In this document: piece after piece, positions 7,051 to 14,080 of the stretch
Layout of the letters: each line of letters starts with the position of its first letter
How positions within the stretch are numbered: the first letter of the stretch is position 1
Assembly: GCA_015063685.1 (NCBI GenBank)
Contig: SVTR01000036.1
Location: forward strand, 1-32,216
Direction: 5' to 3'
Length of the DNA stretch: 32,216 nucleotides
Source: Oscillospiraceae bacterium
GTDB taxonomy: Bacteria; Bacillota; Clostridia; Oscillospirales; CAG-272
Notes under the pieces: model-generated
The model's input: only the letters and a program-made list of their open reading frames with translations
What the model was told of the DNA's origin: nothing
The model's database searches: none
Program-made: the position numbers and the translations under genes

Positions 7051-7941
7051 ATGGGTGAAAACAGATTTCCCTGCGGCTCTCCTCTGTCTGCCCACGCCTG
7101 CGGAAAGGACGGCCCTCGAGATACGTTTTGCATCGAGACCAATCGGATCCTGGACTCCTGCCGTGACCGCGACTGTTATGAAAACGTAAAGGTCTTCCTC
7201 ACCGATCTGGGACAGGAGATCATTGACCGCACGACCCAGGTTCGTGTCAAGGACGTTTGTATCGCCTGGACCTATATCGGCATTGATCCCGTGCAGTTCA
7301 ACCGCGGCTTTTACACCATCACCATCCGCTACTACATCAGGCTGATCTTTGAGGGGTGCATCTGCCCCGGTCGCAGCCAGGAATTTGACGGTATTGCCGT
7401 CATTGAAAAGCAGGTGGTGCTCTGGGGAGGCGAGAGCAATGTCAGCATTTTCCGCAGCAGCGGTGACTGCTCCGACTTCTGTGCCGAGCCTGAGCCCTGC
7501 TACAAGGAGCGAACTGTGCCCACGGCCGTGGTCGAGGTCGTAGAGCCCGTGGTTTTGGGGGTTCATGTTCTTGAGCCTGCAAGCGATAGCGGATGCTGCT
7601 GCTGTTGCTGTGCCTGCGACGTGCCTTCGTCCATCACGGCCTGTCTGTCTGCGCCTCTTTGCACGGACAACGGCAATAGTGATAACGGCAGTCACGAGCA
7701 CCGCATTTTGGTGGTTTCCATTGGTATTTTCTCTCTTGTTCGCCTGATCAGACCCGCGCAATATCTGATCTCTGCCAGCGAATTCATCATTCCCGACAAG
7801 GAGTGCGTATCCGCCACCCCCGGTGATCCCTGCGAGTTGTTCCGCTCCATGGCATTTCCCGTCACCGAATTTGCGCCGCCTCCCATGCCCCTCACGCCCA
7901 TTGACCGCATCAAGGGCAGCTGTGGATGCAGTAAGGACTGA
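7051..7941 (+). CDS. Cys-rich conserved protein, possible spore-surface protein
   Basis: This 296-residue soluble protein has no signal peptide. Its N-terminal third contains a pattern I recall from hypothetical proteins of Clostridia: DTFCIETNRILDSCRDRDC followed by ENVKVFLTDLGQEIIDR, then FNRGFYTITIRYYIRL. Near residues 182-189 it has six consecutive cysteines followed by Ala-Cys-Asp, and further Cys pairs are spread along the chain (CICPG, CSDFC, CGCS at the end). Cys-rich proteins with Cys runs occur in clostridial exosporium and spore crust (for example CdeC of C. difficile), so a disulfide-linked coat role is plausible but unproven. The ATG at 7051 follows AGGAGG by 8 bases; an in-frame TTG at 7030 overlaps that site and was rejected. 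Two terminator hairpins follow. Confidence 0.85.
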   Translation: MGENRFPCGSPLSAHACGKDGPRDTFCIETNRILDSCRDRDCYENVKVFLTDLGQEIIDRTTQVRVKDVCIAWTYIGIDPVQFNRGFYTITIRYYIRLIFEGCICPGRSQEFDGIAVIEKQVVLWGGESNVSIFRSSGDCSDFCAEPEPCYKERTVPTAVVEVVEPVVLGVHVLEPASDSGCCCCCCACDVPSSITACLSAPLCTDNGNSDNGSHEHRILVVSIGIFSLVRLIRPAQYLISASEFIIPDKECVSATPGDPCELFRSMAFPVTEFAPPPMPLTPIDRIKGSCGCSKD

Positions 7942-7948
7942 TCCATTC

Positions 7949-8017
7949 AAAAAGGGCTATCTCTATCCGAGATAGCCCAAATTTTAAAGGCCTCTGTCAA
8001 ACAGAGGCCTTTTCTTT
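7949..8017. terminator. Back-to-back terminators between convergent genes
   Basis: Hairpin one (7954-7963 with 7969-7978, loop of 5) is followed on the minus strand by TTTTT and suits the rubredoxin gene. Hairpin two (7986-7996 with 8002-8012, loop TCAAA) is followed on the plus strand by TTTTCTTT-type sequence and suits the Cys-rich gene. Confidence 0.88.
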
Positions 8018-8082
8018 AGGGAACAGAATAGCGTTCATGCTCCGGAACTCATACGGGAAATATCCATGATATTCTCGCATGA

Positions 8083-8271
8083 TCAACGGTTGTCGGATTC
8101 ATCCTCGTCCCCGGCAACACGCTCGAAGTCCTCCTTAGAGGCACCGCACAGGGGGCAGGTCCAATCAGCGGGAAGGTCCTCAAAATCCGTACCTTCTTCA
8201 ATGCCGTTTTCAGGATCTCCCTGGGTGGGGCGGTATTCGTAGCCGCACAGCTCGCAAGCATAGATGCTCAT
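8083..8271 (-). CDS. Rubredoxin
   Basis: This is a 62-residue protein with the two CxxC iron-binding motifs of rubredoxin: CELCGYEY (Cys6, Cys9) and CPLCGASK (Cys39, Cys42), joined by the typical [20 protein letters not shown] stretch. It carries a single mononuclear iron and shuttles electrons in the cytoplasm of anaerobes, commonly to rubrerythrin, superoxide reductase or flavodiiron proteins during oxygen defence. The last 14 residues are an acidic extension beyond the usual 52-54 residues. It stands alone, with its own sigma-A promoter (8330-8358), an AAGGAGG-type ribosome site and a terminator. Confidence 0.97.
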   Translation of the reverse strand: MSIYACELCGYEYRPTQGDPENGIEEGTDFEDLPADWTCPLCGASKEDFERVAGDEDESDNR

Positions 8272-8329
8272 TCAAAATCCCTCCTTCCCTTAGCCAGAAT
8301 GTTTTCCGTATTTCGGAAATCCACCGTAT

Positions 8330-8358
8330 ATGATAATGCATGGCGGCAGACTTGTCAA
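8330..8358 (-). promoter_or_regulatory. Sigma-A promoter of the rubredoxin gene
   Basis: TTGACA (8353-8358) and TATCAT (8330-8335) are spaced 17 bp apart on the minus strand, about 60 bp before the ATG. The -35 box lies in a small palindrome, CTTGTCAAG, which may be chance. Confidence 0.8.
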
Positions 8359-8403
8359 GAGGGATTTTTTCTTTTTTGTAATTTTTTACTCATTCAACGA
8401 AAC

Positions 8404-9537
8404 TCACCTACGGTACAGCAGGTATTTTTCTACATTTTCACGGTACGCTTCCAGGGCAACCTGATTTTTTCTCAATAAAACCTCAGGATCGTAGGGGTCG
8501 AGGAGCACATCCTGTCCCACGCGGAGGGCAAGTCCGTCCCGTCGGCAGGTAAATTCGTCATAGGTTTTGAAATGGTTGAACATATAGAGCATGGTTCGGA
8601 AGGGCTCGTAAGTTTCCCTGTCGGTAACGTGCAGCTCAACGCCGTGGCACACCTCTCCCGCATGCTTATTGAAAACAGGGGTAAAGCAGATGCGGCGGAA
8701 GATGACCCCGGGCAGGCCCAGCGCAGTCATTTCATAGCACAGGCGGTCACCGTCCACGAAGGGAGCGCCTACGTAATCAAAGGGGCGGGTGGTTCCCCGT
8801 CCTTCGGACAGGTTGGTGGCTTCGTAAACGCAAGAGCCGATGTAGTTGATGGCAGAATTGACCGACGGAATGTTCGGAGAGGGATTGACGAACAGCAGAT
8901 CGGTCTCGTCAAAATACATATCCCGCGTCCAACCGGCACACGGAAGTACGGTCAAATCACAGTGGATACCCTTTTCCTCATTGACGTAGGCCGCATATTC
9001 CCCCACTGTGAGTCCGTAGCGGGTGGGGATGGCGAATTCTCCTACGAAGGAAGAAAACCGCGTCTCGTCCAAAATCAGGCCTTCACAACCAATGCCGCCT
9101 ATGGGATTGGGACGATCCAGGACAAGGAGAGGAACACCCGCCTCACGGCACGCCCGCATCATCTGGGTCAGGTTACAAAGATAAGTATAGAAGCGAGCAC
9201 CCACGTCCTGGATATCGTACACGGCCATGTCCACCTGAGTCAAAAGATCTGAAAGCTTCGGATGCCCTTTGGAGGTAAGATTATACAGACGCGCTCCCGT
9301 TTCCCCGTGGACGGCGCCGTCTTCATCTCCGAATTTACCGTCCTGCATAGCGGAATTCAGGCCGTGCTCCGGCGCAAAGATCATGGTCAGAGACGCCATT
9401 CGGCTGATCAGCGTATAGGTAGGTACACCTGCCTTATTGACCCCGGAGGCGGCGGTCAGCAATGCCACGCGTTTACCCCGGAGCAGATCTTCAACTTCCT
9501 TCAAACGGTCAATACCGCATAAAACATGATGCTTCAT
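8404..9537 (-). CDS. DUF1343 protein, NamZ-like exo-beta-N-acetylmuramidase
   Basis: This 377-residue protein belongs to the DUF1343 family, for which Bacillus subtilis NamZ (YbbC) shows exo-acting beta-N-acetylmuramidase activity that frees MurNAc from peptidoglycan fragments. Family motifs are clear: APEHGL (55-60), YDIQDVGARFYTY (107-119), LDRPNPIGG (140-148), NPSPNIPS and LSEGRGTTRPF (243-253). There is no signal peptide, so it probably acts in the cytoplasm, unlike secreted members. The ATG at 9537 has AGGAAA upstream. A BadF-type sugar kinase gene lies nearby at 12251; in other bacteria such kinases phosphorylate released MurNAc or GlcNAc. No nagZ or murQ gene is in the window. Confidence 0.85.
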   Translation of the reverse strand: MKHHVLCGIDRLKEVEDLLRGKRVALLTAASGVNKAGVPTYTLISRMASLTMIFAPEHGLNSAMQDGKFGDEDGAVHGETGARLYNLTSKGHPKLSDLLTQVDMAVYDIQDVGARFYTYLCNLTQMMRACREAGVPLLVLDRPNPIGGIGCEGLILDETRFSSFVGEFAIPTRYGLTVGEYAAYVNEEKGIHCDLTVLPCAGWTRDMYFDETDLLFVNPSPNIPSVNSAINYIGSCVYEATNLSEGRGTTRPFDYVGAPFVDGDRLCYEMTALGLPGVIFRRICFTPVFNKHAGEVCHGVELHVTDRETYEPFRTMLYMFNHFKTYDEFTCRRDGLALRVGQDVLLDPYDPEVLLRKNQVALEAYRENVEKYLLYRR

Positions 9538-9580
9538 GATTCAGTTTCCTCGTATCCATTTAGTTTTGAATGTATGATCA

Positions 9581-9624
9581 GGCCTCTCCTGAAAGCTCAT
9601 CGCGCGTCGGGCATGAGCAGTGCC
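9581..9624. repeat. Degenerate copy of the MITE-like end sequence
   Basis: This stretch aligns with the element at 9681-9726: both carry GCTCATC followed by CGCGCG or CACACG, start with a GGC-TCTC block and end in a GCC block. It also has internal arms GCTCAT (9595-9600) and ATGAGC (9613-9618). It appears to be a decayed relative. Confidence 0.4.
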
Positions 9625-9680
9625 TATCAATTCATAAAATCCAAGGCTCGTACATATGGTTATGGTAGCTCTGCATAACA

Positions 9681-9726
9681 GGGCGTCTCTATAAGCTCAT
9701 CACACGTTGCATATTCAGAGATGCCC
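9681..9726. repeat. Short MITE derivative upstream of the flippase gene
   Basis: GGGCGTCTCT (9681-9690) and AGAGATGCCC (9717-9726) are imperfect terminal inverted repeats. The first 26 bp match the right end of the element at 19495-19668, read in reverse, at 23 positions. It ends 31 bp before the start codon of the SpoVB-like gene, so it lies in its promoter or leader. It looks like an internally deleted element. Confidence 0.65.
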
Positions 9727-9757
9727 TACAGAAAAACAAGCCGAAAGGATGTTTGCC

Positions 9758-11368
9758 ATGAACCAAAGTCCCACCCGCCGATTTGCCTTCAACGCGCTAC
9801 TGCTTATTGCCGTCAATCTTCTGATGCGAACGGTGGGGGTCTCCTTCAACGTGTATTTATCCAACCGGGCGGGCGGTGAGGTCATGGGACTCTATTCCCT
9901 TTTGTCCGGCGTTTACGCCTTTGCCATCACCTTGGGATGTGGGGGTATCAATCTAGGGACGATCCGTTTAGTAGCGGATACCATGGGCATTTACGGCGAG
10001 GGCACAGCGGCCGCCAAAGCGGAGATCAAGCGGTGTCTCCGCCGCTGTCTCACATACAGCTTATGCTTTGGTATGGTAGCCTGTTGCTTGCTACTCATCT
10101 TGGCACCCACCGTGGGACGGGAGTGGCTGGGAGACGTGCGTACCGTCCGCGCTCTGCGGATCCTGGCGTTGACGTTGCCCCCCATTGCCCTGACCTCCTG
10201 CCTTAGCGGATATTTTACTGCTCTGCGGCACATCATTCCCAACGCTCTGGTGGGTGTGCTGACCCAGCTTGTACGCATTGGTGGGTGTGCTTACCTTTTG
10301 TCGCTGTGGCTCGGGAAAGGAGTGGAGGCTACCTGTCTTGCTCTGGTACTGGGTGGCGCCCTATCGGAGGTGATCGGCCTTATACTCACGTTTTTGGCCT
10401 ACCTTTGGGATATCGGCAGAAAGGCACGTGTGCGTGAGCAAAGGGCTTCGGAGAAAACGCCTGAGCCCACGCGGGCGCTGACACGAAAACTTTTGGGGAT
10501 CACCATTCCCGTCACCTTCAGCGCCTGTCTTCGATCGGGACTGATCACCCTACAGCACATTCTCATACCCAAGGGACTCAAGGCCAGCGGCGCAGATTGG
10601 AGCACCGCGCTGACGTCCTACGGTGTACTCCACAGTATGGTATTGCCCGTCGTCCTGTTTCCCTCGGCCTTCATCTCTTCTTTTTCGGGGCTATTGGTCC
10701 CCGAAATCGCGGAATCCCACGCCGCGGGAGACATGGGGCGTGTGGCGCGGATCTCCAAGCGCATCATTCAACCTGCCTTGTTTTTTTCCTTTGGAGTTGC
10801 GGGGATCATGATCTGCTTTTCGAGAGAGCTGGGGCTATTGCTCTATCATAGTGAGGAGGCGGGTATGTACATCCGTCAATTGGCCCCCCTGATCCCCATC
10901 ATGTACGTGGACAGCTCGGTAGACGCCGTGCTCAAGGGCATGGGGGAGCAGGTCTATTCCATGAACGTAAACATTGCGGACGCACTCTGCTCGGTAATCA
11001 TGGTGTGGCTACTGCTTCCACGCATGGGACTGCAAGGGTACATTCTGACCATATACGTCACGGAGACCCTCAACACCACACTATCCCTGACCAGGATGCT
11101 CCGTGTCAGCCGCATGGAGGTCAATCTGAAAAAGCAGGTGTTCGGTCCCCTGTTATGCGTGGCGGGGGCTACCTGTATCATTCGTCTGTGCGGAATGCTT
11201 CTGCACATCCCTGCCCCTGACACGGCCTTTACCTTGACCCTGTTCATTACGGTTACGGCGATGATCTATCTGGGGCTTTTGATCCTATCGGGCATTGTGG
11301 GACGGGAGGAATGGGCGCAGGTCAAGCAAATGATCCCTCACAGGGAGAGAGAGCATCAGCCCCTATAA
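9758..11368 (+). CDS. SpoVB/MurJ-like polysaccharide flippase
   Basis: This 536-residue protein is almost wholly hydrophobic, with about fourteen membrane segments and the layout of the MOP (MATE-like) superfamily. The N-terminus FNALLLIAVNLLMRTVGVSFN and the first-repeat sequence AGGEVMGLYSLLSGVYAFAITL resemble stage V sporulation protein B and related lipid-linked oligosaccharide flippases. Such proteins move lipid-linked cell-wall or polysaccharide precursors across the membrane. The start at 9758 was chosen because AAAGGA lies 8 bases upstream; an earlier ATG at 9749 overlaps that site. The gene is transcribed away from the DUF1343 gene and converges on the membrane protein gene at 11396. 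Whether it serves spore cortex or exported glycan cannot be decided here. Confidence 0.85.
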   Translation: MNQSPTRRFAFNALLLIAVNLLMRTVGVSFNVYLSNRAGGEVMGLYSLLSGVYAFAITLGCGGINLGTIRLVADTMGIYGEGTAAAKAEIKRCLRRCLTYSLCFGMVACCLLLILAPTVGREWLGDVRTVRALRILALTLPPIALTSCLSGYFTALRHIIPNALVGVLTQLVRIGGCAYLLSLWLGKGVEATCLALVLGGALSEVIGLILTFLAYLWDIGRKARVREQRASEKTPEPTRALTRKLLGITIPVTFSACLRSGLITLQHILIPKGLKASGADWSTALTSYGVLHSMVLPVVLFPSAFISSFSGLLVPEIAESHAAGDMGRVARISKRIIQPALFFSFGVAGIMICFSRELGLLLYHSEEAGMYIRQLAPLIPIMYVDSSVDAVLKGMGEQVYSMNVNIADALCSVIMVWLLLPRMGLQGYILTIYVTETLNTTLSLTRMLRVSRMEVNLKKQVFGPLLCVAGATCIIRLCGMLLHIPAPDTAFTLTLFITVTAMIYLGLLILSGIVGREEWAQVKQMIPHREREHQPL

Positions 11369-11369
11369 A

Positions 11370-11392
11370 GAAAGGGAGGAAGCCCTCCCTGT
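11370..11392 (-). terminator. Probable terminator between convergent genes
   Basis: Arms 11373-11379 and 11384-11390 (AGGGAGG/CCTCCCT, loop of 4) are followed on the minus strand by TTCTTTAT. It lies between the two stop codons, so it may serve both strands; the T-run is weak. Confidence 0.55.
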
Positions 11393-11395
11393 CGG

Positions 11396-12226
11396 TCAAG
11401 TAGAGCTTCCTCGGGAGGCTTCTGCCAGATCGGAAATCTCCCGTCTGTCAAAGGAGGACAGGAGAAGCACCATGACAAAATAGGCAATGATTCCCAAGAA
11501 AACGTCGGTGATCATATCGGTGATAAGAACCAGCTCACCTTCGTTGGAATGCATATAGATCAGCTGGGCAAGCTGATAGATCAGGTGGGAAACCACCATC
11601 ATGACCATAAAGACCACAGAGCTCCAAAAGGCCGATGCCTGCACGGGATTTTTAAAGGAGAGCAGCTTAGTGATGGGGAAAGCGAGGGCACGCTCGTCTC
11701 CTGCCTTGGATTCATTCAGCAACAGGCTGACCTGCCATTTGCGCTTTTTTCTGCGAATGATCAGGCAAGTAATGAGCAGGATCAAGGCATACTGTCCGAT
11801 TTCCAGCAAAAGGTTGGGTAGCATGATGGGCAGATCCTTGGAAAGGAAGAGATCAAAGGCAGGGATGCTGCCGTCAAGGATACAGTCCATCAGGAAATTG
11901 AGGAGATATTTACCCACAAGTGCCAGGGTATAGGTGATCCACACGGCCTTGGAGCCTAAAAAGCCTCCGCGCCACACGGCGTATATGGTAGCGGCAAAGA
12001 CCGCGTAAAAGACGGCAATCTGCACCAGGTTATAGGCATAGTAAAGCACATAGGTGATCACGGCCTCCTGATAAGCAACGTCGGAATTGAGTTGGGTATA
12101 CAGGGGGGCCAGCACGAGAGAATACAAGCCAAAGCCGATAGCCGAAATCCAAAGCACTAGCTTTTGCATTCTTCTGACGGCCTCCGGACCATGTGATTCA
12201 TATGTAAGGGTTTTGGATCGATCCAT
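11396..12226 (-). CDS. Multi-spanning membrane protein of unknown function
   Basis: I do not recognise this 276-residue protein. It has about six hydrophobic segments (near residues 24-45, 60-90, 97-118, 133-160, 200-222 and 235-258 of the MDRSK form), separated by a basic, cytoplasmic-looking loop with RRKKRKW after the fourth segment. No enzyme motif or signal peptide is evident. The start was set at the second Met (12226) because GGAG lies 6 bases ahead of it; the first ATG at 12238 itself contains the site. The gene begins 24 bp after the stop codon of the sugar kinase gene, so they are probably co-transcribed, with the terminator at 11370-11392 at the end. Confidence 0.75.
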   Translation of the reverse strand: MDRSKTLTYESHGPEAVRRMQKLVLWISAIGFGLYSLVLAPLYTQLNSDVAYQEAVITYVLYYAYNLVQIAVFYAVFAATIYAVWRGGFLGSKAVWITYTLALVGKYLLNFLMDCILDGSIPAFDLFLSKDLPIMLPNLLLEIGQYALILLITCLIIRRKKRKWQVSLLLNESKAGDERALAFPITKLLSFKNPVQASAFWSSVVFMVMMVVSHLIYQLAQLIYMHSNEGELVLITDMITDVFLGIIAYFVMVLLLSSFDRREISDLAEASRGSST

Positions 12227-12250
12227 AATACTCTCCATTTGTATAAATTA

Positions 12251-13249
12251 TCAAGATAAATATGAGGACAAAAATTCTCTTTTATAAACGTCAAAGCAAG
12301 CCGCGCGGTCTACACCCGGGATCATGGCTAAGGCCTCAGCCAAAGCGCCAAACACGGGCGGCACGTCAATGACCTTCAGTTCAACGAGGGCACGCACCCG
12401 TTTTGGAAGATGAGCTGTGATCAGTTCTGTCCAAAGCCCTGACTCCTTGACGCAGATGCTTCCGCCCAAAACCACGGTTTCATGCCCGTCTGCGTCATGA
12501 AGCTTATCCTCCAAAGCCGCGGCAATGCACTCAGCCTGGGCCTCAGCGTTGATCTTCAATATCCGCATGGCCATGGGGTCACCCTTCCGTGCCAAATCAA
12601 AAACAGGGATGGCACAGGAGGCGATCAAGGGCTTGCCTTGGGCATATATTTCCGAAAGCATATGCTGGGGTGCCTCCCCCAGATGTTCTGTAATGGCCCT
12701 CGTCAGCGGTGCGCAGGCATCCCTGTCTTCCCTGCCGTCATGGGCTCTCAAAACGGTTTCGATAGCCATGCGCCCGATATCGTAGCCGCCTCCGGCACGA
12801 TCCAGGAGATATCCCCAGCCACCGATGCGGCGGAGCTCATTCCCTCGACGGACAAAGCAAACGCTCCCCGTACCACAGATCAGGCAAACGCCCTCACCGC
12901 TCTCAGAAGAAGCAGAGAGGAGGTTGATCACATCCGAGTGAACGGACAAGCCACCCAGGTGGGGGTGGTTACTTCTGAGCATATAGGTCAGTTTTTCCTT
13001 TTGCTGAAGGGCACCCGCAACGCCGGCAAAAACGCTGACCTTTTGGGGACAGATGTGGCCTCCATCGGTCAAAAGGTCGCTGATCAAGTGAGAAAGCAGC
13101 TCAGCAGAGGCTTCAAGTCCCACATCATTGGGGTTAGAAGCGCCGTACTTCTTTATGCACAGCACATGCCCCGAAATATCTGTAAGAACACCCTCGGTCT
13201 TTGTTCCGCCACCGTCAATGCCGATGCAGTATGCCATATGCTCAGCCAT
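12251..13249 (-). CDS. BadF/BadG-type ATPase, likely N-acetylglucosamine or MurNAc kinase
   Basis: This 332-residue protein belongs to the ASKHA fold family of BadF/BadG/BcrA/BcrD ATPases that includes N-acetylglucosamine kinase and clostridial MurK. Motifs are GIDGGGTKT (phosphate 1, residues 10-18), GTGS (126-129, phosphate 2) and GGWGYLLDRAGGGYDIG (143-159), the latter typical of amino-sugar kinases of this group. A C-terminal adenosine motif, VVLGGSICV, is visible. It would phosphorylate an amino sugar in the cytoplasm using ATP. The nearby DUF1343 protein could supply MurNAc. The ribosome site AAAGGAG lies 5 bases before the ATG. It follows the PHP phosphatase gene by 134 bp, and no clear promoter is visible in that gap. 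Confidence 0.88.
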   Translation of the reverse strand: MAEHMAYCIGIDGGGTKTEGVLTDISGHVLCIKKYGASNPNDVGLEASAELLSHLISDLLTDGGHICPQKVSVFAGVAGALQQKEKLTYMLRSNHPHLGGLSVHSDVINLLSASSESGEGVCLICGTGSVCFVRRGNELRRIGGWGYLLDRAGGGYDIGRMAIETVLRAHDGREDRDACAPLTRAITEHLGEAPQHMLSEIYAQGKPLIASCAIPVFDLARKGDPMAMRILKINAEAQAECIAAALEDKLHDADGHETVVLGGSICVKESGLWTELITAHLPKRVRALVELKVIDVPPVFGALAEALAMIPGVDRAACFDVYKREFLSSYLS

Positions 13250-13383
13250 ACCTTCTCCTTTCTGATACTATCGAAACAAAGGGATCACAACCACATCTGA
13301 CCTCTGACTCGCATATGAATCACAAACGGTCAAGCCTTTAACGGTCATGATCCCTTTATCTTTTGAAAGCATTGATGTTTCTT

Positions 13384-14076
13384 TCAACGGCGCACCGCAG
13401 ACGCAAGAAGCGCCTCGGTCTCCGCCATGATCTGATTTGTACGCTCTTTCAAAGAAAGGCACACCTTGGTATACGGCAGATACGCATCCTCCGCGCAACC
13501 GTGAAGATCGCTGCCCAAAGCGACGATCTGACCTTCTTCTATCCATCGGGTCAGGTGCTTGGGCTTGAAGAAGTGGTTCAGCGAATCCGCATTTAACTGT
13601 GCTGTCAGACCCATATCGAAGAGCTGCTCCACCAGCTTGGGGGGATATCTGTCCACATGGGCAAAAACAGGCTTGATGCCACGATCGGCAATTTCAGACA
13701 CCGTTCGAAACAGGCGTCCCGTCCAAGCGCCGGCGGAAAAGGGCATTTCCAATAGCATCACGTTGGTGCCTTCCAAACAGAGCTCCTCCAGATCCTCCAT
13801 CTGATCCAAGCCCTCGCAAATGAGCACCTCGGCGCCTAATACGATCCTTGGTCTGGGGGTATCGCCCAAGACCTCCAAAAGTCGATCAAAGGCGGCGTTT
13901 CTAGCCTCAAGGAAGGACTTAGCCAAAACCTCCTGGGGATAGAAATGAGAGGTAGCACAAGCGGTATCCACACCCGCCGCCTGCATCAGACTCAGCTGAC
14001 TCAGGCTGACCTGAGAGCTACGGGAGCCATGATCCAGGCGAGGCAGGAAATGAGCGTGAAAATCAATCAGCTTCAT
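13384..14076 (-). CDS. PHP-type protein tyrosine phosphatase, CpsB/YwqE family
   Basis: This 230-residue protein carries the metal-binding motifs of polymerase-and-histidinol-phosphatase phosphatases: DFHAHFLPRLDHGS (residues 5-18), SHFYP (43-47), GAEV, FAHVDRYP and LGSDLHG. CpsB and YwqE are manganese-dependent phosphatases that remove phosphates from tyrosine kinases of capsule synthesis. The next gene upstream is a wzc-like kinase that ends 4 bases before this start, which supports a kinase-phosphatase pair. The start at 14076 is favoured because the family usually begins near the D-x-H-x-H motif; an ATG at 14103, with AGAGG 3 bases upstream, would add nine residues and overlap the kinase gene. 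Confidence 0.87.
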   Translation of the reverse strand: MKLIDFHAHFLPRLDHGSRSSQVSLSQLSLMQAAGVDTACATSHFYPQEVLAKSFLEARNAAFDRLLEVLGDTPRPRIVLGAEVLICEGLDQMEDLEELCLEGTNVMLLEMPFSAGAWTGRLFRTVSEIADRGIKPVFAHVDRYPPKLVEQLFDMGLTAQLNADSLNHFFKPKHLTRWIEEGQIVALGSDLHGCAEDAYLPYTKVCLSLKERTNQIMAETEALLASAVRR

Positions 14077-14080
14077 GATA

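Noticed and set aside
7018..7950. 310-codon minus-strand frame opposite the Cys-rich gene
   Set aside because: The plus-strand gene has AGGAGG at the right distance, a terminator after its stop codon and protein-like motifs; the minus frame has none.
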